Shown: one piece after another, positions 45,004 through 53,335 of the stretch | Position numbering within the stretch: position 1 is the stretch's first letter | How the letters are laid out: every line of letters starts with the position of its first letter | Assembly (NCBI RefSeq): GCF_001613005.1 | Contig: NZ_BDBN01000044.1 | Span: 16,322-80,321, forward strand | From: Nocardia nova NBRC 15556 | GTDB taxonomy: Bacteria > Actinomycetota > Actinomycetes > Mycobacteriales > Mycobacteriaceae | Direction of reading: 5' to 3' | Length of the DNA stretch: 64,000 bases | Notes under the pieces: model-generated | Databases searched by the model: none | What the model was told of the DNA's origin: nothing | Seen by the model: only the letters and a program-made list of their open reading frames with translations | Made by a program: the position numbers and the translations under genes

Positions 45004-45161
45004 GCCAATGATCGCCACCTGCCACCTCTCTATCGGACGGAGCGGGCACAGCGCTGGGTCCGCCGATGGATAACGTGCTGGTTGCCCGGCCGATGTTACC
45101 CATCGGCTCTTCCACACGGAAGGTCCGGCGGCGCTGTTTAACGAAGGCTTTGCACACAGCA

Positions 45162-45207
45162 CACCGGCCCGATGCACAGCGCGAAACGGCTGCACATCGG
45201 GCCGGTG
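45162..45207 (-). terminator. extended hairpin downstream of the ABC exporter operon
   Basis: CACCGGCCCGATG (45162-45174) pairs with CATCGGGCCGGTG (45195-45207), 13 bp, and inside it CAGC/GCTG adds 4 bp beyond a 2x2 internal loop, leaving a GCGAAACG loop. It lies 125-170 nt past the permease stop. It may be a terminator or a structured 3' end. Confidence 0.5.
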
Positions 45208-45331
45208 ATCGTCACATTCGCCGGGCAGTGGCGGCTGTGACCGGGATAGCAGTCCCCCGACAGGACCGCCCTCCCGTTCCCGGGCTTCGCGAGGGTGAAC
45301 GCCCGGGAGCGGGCAGGTATGAGGTTGTGGA

Positions 45332-46093
45332 TCAGGCGTCGCGACGATCGACCACGATCAGCGCGGCACCGAAGACGACCAGCACGAAGACGACGAAGTA
45401 GACCAGTCCGCCCCACGGCCCCCAGTGCCAGTGCGCCGCGGAGGAGGTGTCCTCGCCGAGGAACCGGTTGATGTTGGCGAAGGGCAGGAACGGCTGCACG
45501 GTGCGGCCGAAGCTGCCGAAACTACCCAGCAGCGTCTCGATCAGCAAGGGCCACAACACGATCAGCGAGATCGCCGCGGCCGACTGCCGCACCAGCGCGC
45601 CGATGCCGACCGACAGGACCACCGCCAGGAAGGCATAGATCGCCAGTCCGTAGAGCGCGCGCCAATCGGCGTCCGAGCTCAGACTCATCCGCCGCCCCGC
45701 ATCGCCGGCCAGCGGTTTCGCGATGAGATAGGCCAGCAGGCCCAGCACGAAGGTCAGCACCGCCGCGTAGGCCCCGGTCAGCAGGGCCTTGGTCGTGAGG
45801 ACCAGCGATCGGTTCGGGGTCGCCTGGAACGTGGTCCGGATGATGCCGAAACGGTATTCACTGGTCACGGTGAGGGCGGCCATGATCATCAGGACCATGA
45901 CGCCGAATCCGGAGACACCGACCGTAGCGCCGGCGGTGGTCAGCGTGGTTTCGTTCTCGTGGCCCATACTCGCCCGCGATACGGCCGCGAACAGAGCGGC
46001 CATGCCCAGGCCCAGCGCCACGACGATCGCCGAACACCACCACGGCGACCGGGTCGAGGTGAGTTTGATCCGCTCCGCGGTGACGACACCCAT
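45332..46093 (-). CDS. ABC transporter permease (ABC-2 type)
   Basis: 253 residues with six hydrophobic segments and no ATPase motif: an N-terminal helix (SAIVVALGLGMAALFAAVS), a large external loop (SRASMGHENETTLTTAGA), the segment GFGVMVLMIMAALTVTSEYRFGIIRTTFQATPNR typical of ABC-2/CcmB-like permeases, and helices to the C-terminus. Its ATG shares one base with the stop of the ATPase gene (TGATG), so the two make one exporter. The substrate is unknown; such pairs often export lipids or toxic compounds. Confidence 0.88.
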   Translation of the reverse strand: MGVVTAERIKLTSTRSPWWCSAIVVALGLGMAALFAAVSRASMGHENETTLTTAGATVGVSGFGVMVLMIMAALTVTSEYRFGIIRTTFQATPNRSLVLTTKALLTGAYAAVLTFVLGLLAYLIAKPLAGDAGRRMSLSSDADWRALYGLAIYAFLAVVLSVGIGALVRQSAAAISLIVLWPLLIETLLGSFGSFGRTVQPFLPFANINRFLGEDTSSAAHWHWGPWGGLVYFVVFVLVVFGAALIVVDRRDA

Positions 46094-47058
46094 CAGAGCG
46101 CACCTCCCATCGCCTGCTCGATGCCCTCACCGTGGTACTGCACCGCACCTCCGGTCATTCGCATGAACGCCTCCTCGAGCGAAGCCTGTTGCGGCGCAAG
46201 CTCATACAGGGTGATGCTGTTCGCGCCCGCCAATTTGCCGATGGCGTCGCTGGTTTCCCCGACCACCACCAGGGCGGGGGCGGTGTCGATCGCCCCTTCC
46301 CGGTCGGCCGCACTGCCGTCCTCGCGCACGGTCATCCCGTTCGAGGTGAGCAGGCTGCGCAGCTCGTCCAGCTGCGGACTGCGCACCCGCACGGTCGATT
46401 CCGACGACTTCGCGATGAAATCCTTGGTGTCGGTGTCGGCGATCAGCCTGCCGCGCCCGATCACGACCAGATGGTCGGCGGTCTGCGCCATTTCCGACAG
46501 CAGATGGCTCGACACCAGCACGGTGCGCCCCTCGGCGGCCAGCCGCTGCATGAACCGCCGAATCCACAGAATGCCCTCGGGGTCCAAGCCGTTGACCGGT
46601 TCGTCGAACAGCAGTACCGGCGGATCGCCGAGCAGCGCCCCGGCCAGGCCGAGCCGCTGCGACATGCCGAGCGAGAAGCCACCGGCCTTCTTGTTGGCGA
46701 CCTCGGTCAGGCCCACCAGCCGCAGCACCTCTTCGACCCGGCCGGCCGGAATGTCGTTGGTGGCGGCCATCCAGCGCAGATGCGAGCGAGCCGACCGGTT
46801 CGGATGGACCCACTTGGCATCCAGCAGGGCACCGACCGTGCGCAACGGATGATCCAGCTCGCGGTAGCGCTTGCCCTGGATGAACGCCGTCCCGGCGGTG
46901 GGCTGATCCAGGCCGAGGATCATCCGCATGGTGGTCGACTTACCGGCGCCGTTCGGGCCGAGGAACCCGGTCACCTTGCCGGGGGTGACGGTGAACGACA
47001 GGTTCTCGACGGCAACGGTCGCACCGAAGCGCTTGGTAAGACCTCTGCATTCGATCAT
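46093..47058 (-). CDS. ABC transporter ATP-binding protein
   Basis: 321-residue ATPase. Walker A GPNGAGKST (about residues 38-46), signature-like FSLGMSQRLGLAGALL, Walker B VLLFDEPVNGLDPEG and switch His in VLVSSHLLSEM are complete. The ~90-residue C-terminal extension is of the DrrA/NatA exporter class. ATG 47058 gives the normal MIECRGLTKRFG start. Transcribed with the downstream permease. A partial match to the start of the 78-nt repeated cassette (GTGAGCGA) upstream was judged accidental. Confidence 0.92.
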   Translation of the reverse strand: MIECRGLTKRFGATVAVENLSFTVTPGKVTGFLGPNGAGKSTTMRMILGLDQPTAGTAFIQGKRYRELDHPLRTVGALLDAKWVHPNRSARSHLRWMAATNDIPAGRVEEVLRLVGLTEVANKKAGGFSLGMSQRLGLAGALLGDPPVLLFDEPVNGLDPEGILWIRRFMQRLAAEGRTVLVSSHLLSEMAQTADHLVVIGRGRLIADTDTKDFIAKSSESTVRVRSPQLDELRSLLTSNGMTVREDGSAADREGAIDTAPALVVVGETSDAIGKLAGANSITLYELAPQQASLEEAFMRMTGGAVQYHGEGIEQAMGGAL

Positions 47059-47191
47059 GGGCACAGTCTTCCCGAGAAAACGGCACGCGACCATCGCTCA
47101 CAGGTCGCGAGTCCGGTCATCCTCGAGGATGAGGGGTACCCCTAGGGTCCCGGTGGGCTCACCCAGCCGCGACCTGGGGACATCCCCGTGG

Positions 47192-47968
47192 TCACACCGC
47201 GGGTGAGGACGCCTGGGCCCAGAACCGCTTGGGGATACGCCCGGCGTGGCGCGCCAGATGACCGGCCTGCACCGCGGCGGCCATCGCCCTCGCCATCCGA
47301 GCCGGATGCCGGGCCCGGGTGACGGCGGTCGCGAGCAATACCGCCGAACAGCCGAGTTCCATCGCCAGCGCCGCGTCACTCGCCGTGCCGATTCCCGCGT
47401 CCAGCACGACCGGAACCCCGGCGGCCTCGACGATCATCTCGATATTGTGCGGATTGCCGATACCGAGGCCGGTGCCGATCGGCGAACCGAGCGGCATGAC
47501 CGCGGCGCAGCCGGCATCCTCCAGGCGTCGCGCGAGCACCGGATCGTCGGTGGTGTAGGGCAGCACCACGAAGCCGTCGTCGACCAATTGCTCTGCGGCC
47601 GAGACCAATTCGATGGCGTCGGGCAGCAGCGTGCGTTCGTCGGCGATGACCTCGAGTTTCACCCAGTGGGTCTCCAGCGCCTCGCGCGCCAGCTGTGCGG
47701 TGAGCACCGCCTCGGCCGCGGTACGGCAGCCGGCGGTATTGGGCAGCGGGGCGATGTCGAGGCGTTTGAGCAGGTCGAGCACGCCCGTTCCGCCCGCGGC
47801 GTCGATGCGGCGCATGGCGACCGTGGTCAATTCGGTGCCGGAGGCAACCAGCGCCTCCTCGAGCACCGCCAGATTCTCCGCACCGCCGGTTCCCATGATC
47901 AGCCGGGAGCCGAATTCCCGATCCGCGATCCGCAGTGGCTCGGCCGGTAGCGGTTCGGTACCCGACAT
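47192..47968 (-). CDS. thiG: thiazole synthase
   Basis: 258-residue TIM-barrel enzyme that makes the thiazole ring of thiamine from DXP, dehydroglycine and ThiS thiocarboxylate. Motifs: SRLIMGTGGAENL, ELTTVAMRRID, LPNTAGCRTAAEAVLTAQLARE, WVKLEVIADERTLLPD (Schiff-base Lys), PLGSPIGTGLGIGNPHNI and VPVVLDAGIGTASDAA. ATG 47968 lies 1 nt after the thiS stop; GTG 47977 overlapping thiS is an alternative. Last gene of thiO-thiS-thiG. Confidence 0.97.
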   Translation of the reverse strand: MSGTEPLPAEPLRIADREFGSRLIMGTGGAENLAVLEEALVASGTELTTVAMRRIDAAGGTGVLDLLKRLDIAPLPNTAGCRTAAEAVLTAQLAREALETHWVKLEVIADERTLLPDAIELVSAAEQLVDDGFVVLPYTTDDPVLARRLEDAGCAAVMPLGSPIGTGLGIGNPHNIEMIVEAAGVPVVLDAGIGTASDAALAMELGCSAVLLATAVTRARHPARMARAMAAAVQAGHLARHAGRIPKRFWAQASSPAV

Positions 47969-47969
47969 G

Positions 47970-48206
47970 TCAGCCACCCTGCACCGCCGTCAGGACCTCG
48001 ATCTCCCAGCCGCGGCCGACCGGCTCGTCCCACCGCGACTTCGGGAACAGCGCACCGTCGACCGCCAGGGCGACGCCGCGGCACGGCAGTTCGAGCCGCT
48101 CGAGCAGTTCCCGGACGGTGAGCGGCTCCGCGAAGGCGTGTTCGGTGCCGTTCACCGTGACGCCGATGGGGATCGATGTGGACGCGGAACTCGGTTGCGC
48201 GGTCAC
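47970..48206 (-). CDS. thiS: sulfur carrier protein ThiS
   Basis: 78-residue ubiquitin-like protein carrying sulfur as a C-terminal thiocarboxylate to ThiG. IGVTVNGTEHAFAEPLTVRELLERLELPCRGVALAVDG is the beta-grasp core and the chain ends in VQGG, the required Gly-Gly tail. Start GTG 48206 overlaps the thiO stop (GTGA), with AGGAGG 6 nt upstream. About 14 extra N-terminal residues compared with minimal ThiS. The adenylyltransferase (ThiF/MoeB type) is not in the window. Confidence 0.95.
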   Translation of the reverse strand: MTAQPSSASTSIPIGVTVNGTEHAFAEPLTVRELLERLELPCRGVALAVDGALFPKSRWDEPVGRGWEIEVLTAVQGG

Positions 48207-49297
48207 TGGTTACCTCCTGATGATGATGCGGGAGTAGCGGTTTCGGCGGCAGCGAAGCGGTGCGGATCGGCGGCCTTCGCCTCGGCGAGGACGTCTCCGG
48301 CCAGCAGCGCCGCCACCGCGTCGACGGTGATCGGTACGCCGAGGATGCCGTTGCGGCCGTGGCCGGTGGCGGCGATCACCCGATCCGAGAGCCATCCGAT
48401 CAGCGGCAGGTTGTCGGGCGTACCGGGACGTCCGCCCGCGGCGGCCTCCGCCAGTTCGTATTCGCCGAGGGCCGGCCACACGGACTCCGCGTCGGCGATC
48501 AGATCGCGGACCCCCGCGACGGTCACGGTGGTGTCGAATCCGGCCTCGTACTGGGTGGCGCCGACCACCAGGCCGTCGGCGCGCGGGACCAGATAGACCG
48601 GCCGGCCGTGCACCCGCGCGCGGATCACCGAGGACGGCGGCGGCGGGGTGCCCGGACGCCGGCGCAGCCGCAGGATCTCGCCCTTGACCGGCCGCACCGG
48701 CAGATCCCACAGCCGGGCGCTGGCCGAACCCGCGGCCAGCACGATCCGGTCGTGGTCGAGTTCGTCCACCGCCGCCACCGACACGGGCTCGATGTGCACA
48801 CCGGCCTGTGCACAACCCCGGCGGAGGGCGTCGAGGAGCAGGCGGTTGTCCACCGCCGGTTCGTCCACCGCGAGCAGGCCGGCCCGGACGGTGCGCGACA
48901 GACCGGCCTCGGTCGCGCGGACCCCGGCCCGGTCGAGCACGCGCATCGGATATCCGTGGGTGCCGCAGAAGTCGGCGATCGTGCGCAGGTCGGCGGCATC
49001 GGCCGCGTCCAGCGCGAGGGTGAGGGTCTGTCCGGCCACGAAGACGTCGACCCCGGTGGCCTCGCGCAGCCGCGCGCCGAATTCCGGCCACCGCCGCAGC
49101 GAAGCCGCACCGAATTCGAGCAGATCGTCCTCGCCGGGCCAGCCCTCCGAGAGCGGGGCGAGCATGCCGCCCGCGACCCAGGACGCGCCGGACCCCACGC
49201 CGGGATCGAGAATCGTCACCGACCAGCCCTGTTCGGCGGCCCGCCAGGCCACCGCCAGACCGATCACACCCCCACCCACGACGGCCAGACTTCGCAT
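48203..49297 (-). CDS. thiO: glycine oxidase
   Basis: 364-residue FAD-dependent amine oxidase that supplies dehydroglycine for thiazole formation under aerobic conditions. N-terminal Rossmann motif AVVGGGVIGLAVAWRAAEQGW (FAD), GASWVAGGMLAP, and C-terminal ATGHGRNGILGVPITVDAVAALL, the usual DAO-family end. ATG 49297 is chosen: GGTGGAG lies about 4 nt before it and the Rossmann motif follows at once. First gene of the leftward thiOSG operon. Unlike thiC, no thi box is seen in the 147-nt gap. Confidence 0.94.
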   Translation of the reverse strand: MRSLAVVGGGVIGLAVAWRAAEQGWSVTILDPGVGSGASWVAGGMLAPLSEGWPGEDDLLEFGAASLRRWPEFGARLREATGVDVFVAGQTLTLALDAADAADLRTIADFCGTHGYPMRVLDRAGVRATEAGLSRTVRAGLLAVDEPAVDNRLLLDALRRGCAQAGVHIEPVSVAAVDELDHDRIVLAAGSASARLWDLPVRPVKGEILRLRRRPGTPPPPSSVIRARVHGRPVYLVPRADGLVVGATQYEAGFDTTVTVAGVRDLIADAESVWPALGEYELAEAAAGGRPGTPDNLPLIGWLSDRVIAATGHGRNGILGVPITVDAVAALLAGDVLAEAKAADPHRFAAAETATPASSSGGNQ

Positions 49298-49431
49298 CAC
49301 TCCACCTCGCTCGGGTCCCGGACTCGCACGCACCGCGCCGTGCACGGCCGACACCGGGAAATCGGCGTTCCCGCGCGGCCGCCATCGCTGCGGGAATGCC
49401 CTCTTGTTTCGCCTCTCCACGGTAGCGCGGC

Positions 49432-49437
49432 TACGGT
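49432..49437 (+). promoter_or_regulatory. -10 box, leaderless start of thiE
   Basis: TACGGT ends 7 nt before GTG 49445 with no ribosome site between. This decides the start in favour of the GTG over the ATG at 49472. Confidence 0.5.
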
Positions 49438-49444
49438 CGAAGCC

Positions 49445-50149
49445 GTGCAACCGTCCCAACCGCTACGCCCGATGGCACCGCGCGAACGCCTGGCCTCGGC
49501 CCGGCTCTACCTGTGCACCGACGCCCGGCGCGATACCGGTGATCTGGCCGCGTTCGCCGAGGCGGCGCTCTCCGGCGGCGTCGACATCATCCAGCTGCGT
49601 GACAAGGGTTCGGCCGGCGAGGCGAAGTTCGGGCCGCTCGAGGCCGGTGCCGAACTCGGTGCGCTGGCCGAACTGAAGGCCGCCGCCCGCCGCCACGGCG
49701 CGCTGGTCGCCGTCAACGATCGCGCCGATATCGCGCTGGCCGCCGGCGCCGACGTGCTGCATCTGGGCCAGGGCGACCTGCCGCCCTGGTACGCCCGCCG
49801 GATCGTCGGGCCCGATGTGGTGATCGGCCGGTCCACCCACAATCGCAATCAGGCCGGACTCGCGGTCGTCGACGAGCACATCGACTACTTCTGCACCGGG
49901 CCGGTGTGGAACACACCGACCAAACCGGGCCGCACCGCGGCGGGTATCGAGCTGGTGCGGTCGACCGCGGAGTCGCATCCGACCCGGCCGTGGTTCGCGA
50001 TCGGCGGTATCGATCGCGACCGCCTGCCGGAGGTGCTCGCGGCCGGCGCCGACCGGGTGGTCGTGGTGCGTGCCATCACCGCGGCGCGCGATCCTCAGGC
50101 CGCCGCCCGCGAACTCAAACAGCGGCTGCTGGAGAACGCGGCGAACTGA
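49445..50149 (+). CDS. thiE: thiamine phosphate synthase
   Basis: 234-residue TIM-barrel enzyme that joins HMP-diphosphate and thiazole phosphate into thiamine phosphate. Motifs: ARLYLCTDAR, GGVDIIQLRDKGSAGE (substrate-binding Arg-Asp-Lys), VAVNDRADIALAAGADVLHLGQGDLP, VIGRSTHN, YFCTGPVWNTPTKPGR (diphosphate loop) and FAIGGIDRDRLPEVLAAGADRVVVVRAI. Divergent from thiO. The order thiE/thiO-thiS-thiG matches M. tuberculosis Rv0414c-Rv0417. Confidence 0.96.
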   Translation: MQPSQPLRPMAPRERLASARLYLCTDARRDTGDLAAFAEAALSGGVDIIQLRDKGSAGEAKFGPLEAGAELGALAELKAAARRHGALVAVNDRADIALAAGADVLHLGQGDLPPWYARRIVGPDVVIGRSTHNRNQAGLAVVDEHIDYFCTGPVWNTPTKPGRTAAGIELVRSTAESHPTRPWFAIGGIDRDRLPEVLAAGADRVVVVRAITAARDPQAAARELKQRLLENAAN

Positions 50150-50196
50150 TCCACAGCCGTACACATGGGGAGGACACGGCTATTCACACACGGCGT

Positions 50197-50868
50197 TCAG
50201 CCCAGCACCTGGTCCAGGGTCAGGACCAGCGTTTCCTCGTACCGCACGAATCCGCCGGATCCGTTCTCGCGCTGCGCGATCCGGGCGGTCGGCGCGGCGG
50301 AGTCGTGGGCGTCCAGCCACAGGAATCCGCGATCGGCGAGGTCGACCGTGCGCGGCAGCGCCGCCGCGATGGCGGCCGCCTCGGCGAGGCCGTCGAGTTC
50401 GAGCCGGGCAGCGGCCGCCCGCAATCCGGGCCATGCGGCGGCGAATCCGGGATGCAGCGGCCGGGCGTCGACCTCCTCCTCGGGAACCCACGCCAGCTCC
50501 GCACTTTCGCGATTTGCCGTGGTAGCCAAGGTTTCCGACACATCGGCCACCACGGTGGTGTAGGTCCAGCCGGAGTCCGCGGTACTCGTCACCCGGCTGC
50601 CGCGCACCCGCACCGCATCCGGATCGATTCCGGCTTCTTCCTGCGCCTCGCGCACCGCAGCGTGCACGCTGGTCTCATGACTGTCGCGTGCACCACCGGG
50701 CAGCGCCCACGTTCCGCCCTGATGGCTCCACGGCGCCCGATGTTGCAGCAGCACCAGTGCGCCGCCGCCCTGCCGGGGTGCCCGCAGCAGCAGTCCGGCG
50801 GCCCCGAACAGGCCCCACTGCCGCGTCCCATCGGGGCTTTCCAAGAAGCCGTCTCCGTCACCGCGCAT
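50197..50868 (-). CDS. mutT3: NUDIX hydrolase, MutT3-like
   Basis: 223-residue Nudix pyrophosphatase. The Nudix box is complete: GGARDSHETSVHAAVREAQEEAGI (G-x5-E-x7-REUxEExGU), preceded by APWSHQGGTWALPG. An extra C-terminal ~70 residues follow the fold. By position between thiE and glnX it corresponds to mycobacterial MutT3 (Rv0413), proposed to clean oxidised nucleotides; the substrate here is inferred only from context. ATG 50868 has GGCGGAG directly upstream; frames further up look non-coding. Confidence 0.88.
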   Translation of the reverse strand: MRGDGDGFLESPDGTRQWGLFGAAGLLLRAPRQGGGALVLLQHRAPWSHQGGTWALPGGARDSHETSVHAAVREAQEEAGIDPDAVRVRGSRVTSTADSGWTYTTVVADVSETLATTANRESAELAWVPEEEVDARPLHPGFAAAWPGLRAAAARLELDGLAEAAAIAAALPRTVDLADRGFLWLDAHDSAAPTARIAQRENGSGGFVRYEETLVLTLDQVLG

Positions 50869-51014
50869 GCTCCGCCTCGTCCCGATCCGCGCCGGCGTCC
50901 TGATCGCCGGCCTCCGGGTACCGCCGTCGTGACCGACACATATCGGGCGGTACCGGTACGACCACAATAAGCTCAGTCCGCACAATGCAACCCGCTGAAC
51001 GAACGGAGGTGGGC

Positions 51015-52364
51015 ATGGCTCGAATCGGGCATTCGCAGCTCGACGAGCTGTCCCCCCGGGCCGCGGCGGCCGCCGTGCGCAGCCGGCTCGACGCGACCGA
51101 TGTCCGGGCGTTCGCGCGCTCGTCCCCCGCCCGGCTGATCGCGCTGGGCCTGCTGCTGCTCGGGCTGTGCCTGGTCGCGGGCGCCGTGACCTCGGGCGAG
51201 GTGGGCAACCGCCAGCACGCCCTGGACTATCTGCTCGACGAGGCCGAACCCGACGCCAATTCCGCCCAGCATCTCTACACCTCGCTGTCGGTGGCCGACG
51301 CGGCCGCCGGCACCGCCTTCATCTCGGGCGGGCTGGAGCCGAAACCGGTGCGCGATCGCTACGACCAGGCGGTCGGTGAGGCCGCGGCCGAACTGGTGGC
51401 CCAGTCCGACAACGCCGGGACGCCCGGCTCGGCCACGCCCGACGCCGACACCCGCCTGCGCACCGGTGTGGCCACCGAACTGCCGGTCTACACCGGGCTG
51501 ATCGAGACCGCACGCGCCAACAATCGCGAAGGCCATCCCGTCGGCGCCGCCTATCTGAGTGAGGCGTCGAATCTCATGCAGACCACCATGCTTCCGACCG
51601 CACAGGAGTTGCAGGAGCACCGGTCCGCGGCGATCGCGGCGACCCAGCGCCGGCACGTGCGGCCGCCGTGGGCGGCGATCGTACTGCCGATCCTGACCCT
51701 CGCCGCACTGGTGGCGGCGCAGTTCTATCTGGCCCGGCGCTGGCATCGGGTGCTCAATCCGGGGCTGCTGGTGGCCTCGGGCATTCTGCTGATCCTGCTG
51801 GCCTGGACGGTGATCGCCGGATCGTTCTCGGCGGTGGCGACCAGCTCGGGACGCGACGACGGCGCGGTCCCGGGCGCACAGCTGACCGAGAGCCGCATCC
51901 TCGCCCAGCAGGCGCGCGCGGCGGAGACGCTGAAACTGGTGCGCCGCGATGCCAGCGGCGACTACGACCACACCTACGACACGGCCACCGCGCGGCTCGA
52001 CGATCTGCTCACCCACTATCCCGGCGACGCACCGGGGGCCGACGATGTGCGCAATGCGCATGCGGCACTGGGCCGTTGGCGCTCGGCACATCAGCGGATG
52101 AACGACGCGCTGGGCCGCGGCGATTTCCCGGCGGCCACCGTGGTGGCGATCGGCGCGGACCCGGCGCAGGCCAGCGCCGCCGTCGACACCCTCGACACCG
52201 CGCTCGCCGCCGGCATGGGGGAAACGCGAAATACGTTGCGCGGGGAGATATCCGATGCCGCGCGTGCGCTGGATTTCCTGGCGCCGGGCGCACTCACGCT
52301 GGCCGCGCTGACGGCGGTGTTCGTGGTGGCCGGGTTGTGGCCGCGTTTGAGGGAGTACCGATGA
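51015..52364 (+). CDS. glnX: GlnX-like membrane sensor protein
   Basis: 449-residue membrane protein with about four hydrophobic segments: one near residues 35-60, a pair near 215-275 (PPWAAIVLPILTLAALVAAQFY and LLVASGILLILLAWTVIAG) and one at the C-terminus. Two alpha-helical, probably extracytoplasmic regions lie between them, as in sensor proteins. Followed by glnH and pknG with ATGA and 3-nt junctions, it corresponds to Rv0412c (GlnX), reported to pass amino-acid signals from GlnH to PknG. GGAGG lies before ATG 51015; an ATG at 50985 would add 10 residues. Confidence 0.88.
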   Translation: MARIGHSQLDELSPRAAAAAVRSRLDATDVRAFARSSPARLIALGLLLLGLCLVAGAVTSGEVGNRQHALDYLLDEAEPDANSAQHLYTSLSVADAAAGTAFISGGLEPKPVRDRYDQAVGEAAAELVAQSDNAGTPGSATPDADTRLRTGVATELPVYTGLIETARANNREGHPVGAAYLSEASNLMQTTMLPTAQELQEHRSAAIAATQRRHVRPPWAAIVLPILTLAALVAAQFYLARRWHRVLNPGLLVASGILLILLAWTVIAGSFSAVATSSGRDDGAVPGAQLTESRILAQQARAAETLKLVRRDASGDYDHTYDTATARLDDLLTHYPGDAPGADDVRNAHAALGRWRSAHQRMNDALGRGDFPAATVVAIGADPAQASAAVDTLDTALAAGMGETRNTLRGEISDAARALDFLAPGALTLAALTAVFVVAGLWPRLREYR

Positions 52365-53332
52365 GGGCGAGGCGGGTCGCGGCAGCGGCATTGGCGGCAT
52401 CGGCTCTGCTGGCCGGGGGCTGCGGCGGTGCGCCGGCCACCCCGCGCACCGGCGGCAGCGGCAATTACACCGAACCGCCACTGCCCGCCAATGCCGTTGT
52501 GACACAACCGCAGTCGGCCCCCGCATCCGATCTCGAACCACAATGCGGCAATCCCACCGCCAGCCTGCGTCCCGGCGCCGACCACGGACCGGCCCTCGAC
52601 GCCGTCCGCGCGCGCGGGCGCCTGCTGGTCGGCCTGGACCCGGGCAGCAATCTGTTCAGCTTCCGCGATCCGATCAGCGGCACCCTGGCCGGATTCGACG
52701 TCGACGTCGCCGCCGAGATCGCGCGCGATCTGTTCGGCGATCCGCGCCGCATCGAATACCGGATCCTCGGCTCGGCGGATCGCGAACGGGCACTGCAGGA
52801 TCACAGCGTCGACGTCGTGGTGAAGACCATGACCATCACCTGCGATCGACGTCAGCGCGTGGACTTCTCCACCGCGTATCTGATGTCGCATCAGCGCGTG
52901 CTGGCCGTGAAGGGCTCCGGCATCGGCTCGATGGCGGATCTGGCCGGCAAACGCGTATGCGCGGTGGGCGGCACCACCTCCCTCGACCGGATTCGGCACA
53001 TCCAGCCGACGGCCGCGATCATGACGGTCCCGACCTGGGCGGACTGCCTGGTGGTGTTGCAGCAGCGCCAGGTCGACGCGGTCAGCACCGACGACGCGCT
53101 GCTCGCCGGGCTGGCGGCGCAGGATCCCTACGCCGAGGTGGTCGGTCCCGCCCTCAGCGACGAACCCTACGGCGTCGGCGTGCCGAAGGGGAACGACGAT
53201 ATGGTCCGATTCGTGAATGCCACCCTGCAGCGGTTGCGCACCGACGGGACCTGGGATCGGCTCTATCAGCATTGGCTGGCGCCCGCGCTGGGTCCCGCGG
53301 CCGGACCGCCGGAACCGACCTATCGGGACTGA
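52361..53332 (+). CDS. glnH: GlnH amino-acid-binding lipoprotein
   Basis: 323-residue solute-binding lipoprotein of the polar amino acid family (SBP_bac_3). The signal peptide ends in a lipobox LAGGC (Cys about 22). The binding fold shows GRLLVGLDPGSNLFSFRDPISGTLAGFDVDVAAEIARDLFG, VDVVVKTMTITCDRRQRVDFSTAYL and GTWDRLYQHWLAP, the hallmark of Glu/Asp/Gln binding proteins. There is no transport permease nearby; with GlnX and PknG it forms a sensing rather than uptake system. Start ATG overlaps the glnX stop. Confidence 0.93.
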   Translation: MRARRVAAAALAASALLAGGCGGAPATPRTGGSGNYTEPPLPANAVVTQPQSAPASDLEPQCGNPTASLRPGADHGPALDAVRARGRLLVGLDPGSNLFSFRDPISGTLAGFDVDVAAEIARDLFGDPRRIEYRILGSADRERALQDHSVDVVVKTMTITCDRRQRVDFSTAYLMSHQRVLAVKGSGIGSMADLAGKRVCAVGGTTSLDRIRHIQPTAAIMTVPTWADCLVVLQQRQVDAVSTDDALLAGLAAQDPYAEVVGPALSDEPYGVGVPKGNDDMVRFVNATLQRLRTDGTWDRLYQHWLAPALGPAAGPPEPTYRD

Positions 53333-53335
53333 TCG

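Larger units (their letters stand above)
44992..45331. other. 340-nt intergenic region, cyclase / ABC permease
   Basis: Both flanking genes run leftward, so this is the 3' end of the ABC operon and the promoter of the cyclase. It contains a long hairpin (45162-45207) and the cyclase -10 box (44998-45003). The rest shows no convincing gene. Confidence 0.55.

Noticed and set aside
47059..47101. Third copy of the 78-nt cassette upstream of the ABC ATPase
   Set aside because: Only the first 8 nt (GTGAGCGA) match; length, hairpins and coupling to the ATPase start are absent.
49298..49444. TPP riboswitch upstream of thiO
   Set aside because: No CTGAGA and no GAACCTGA..TAATGCC pair on the minus strand; a CATTCCCGCAGCGATGGCGG stretch only loosely recalls the 3' element.
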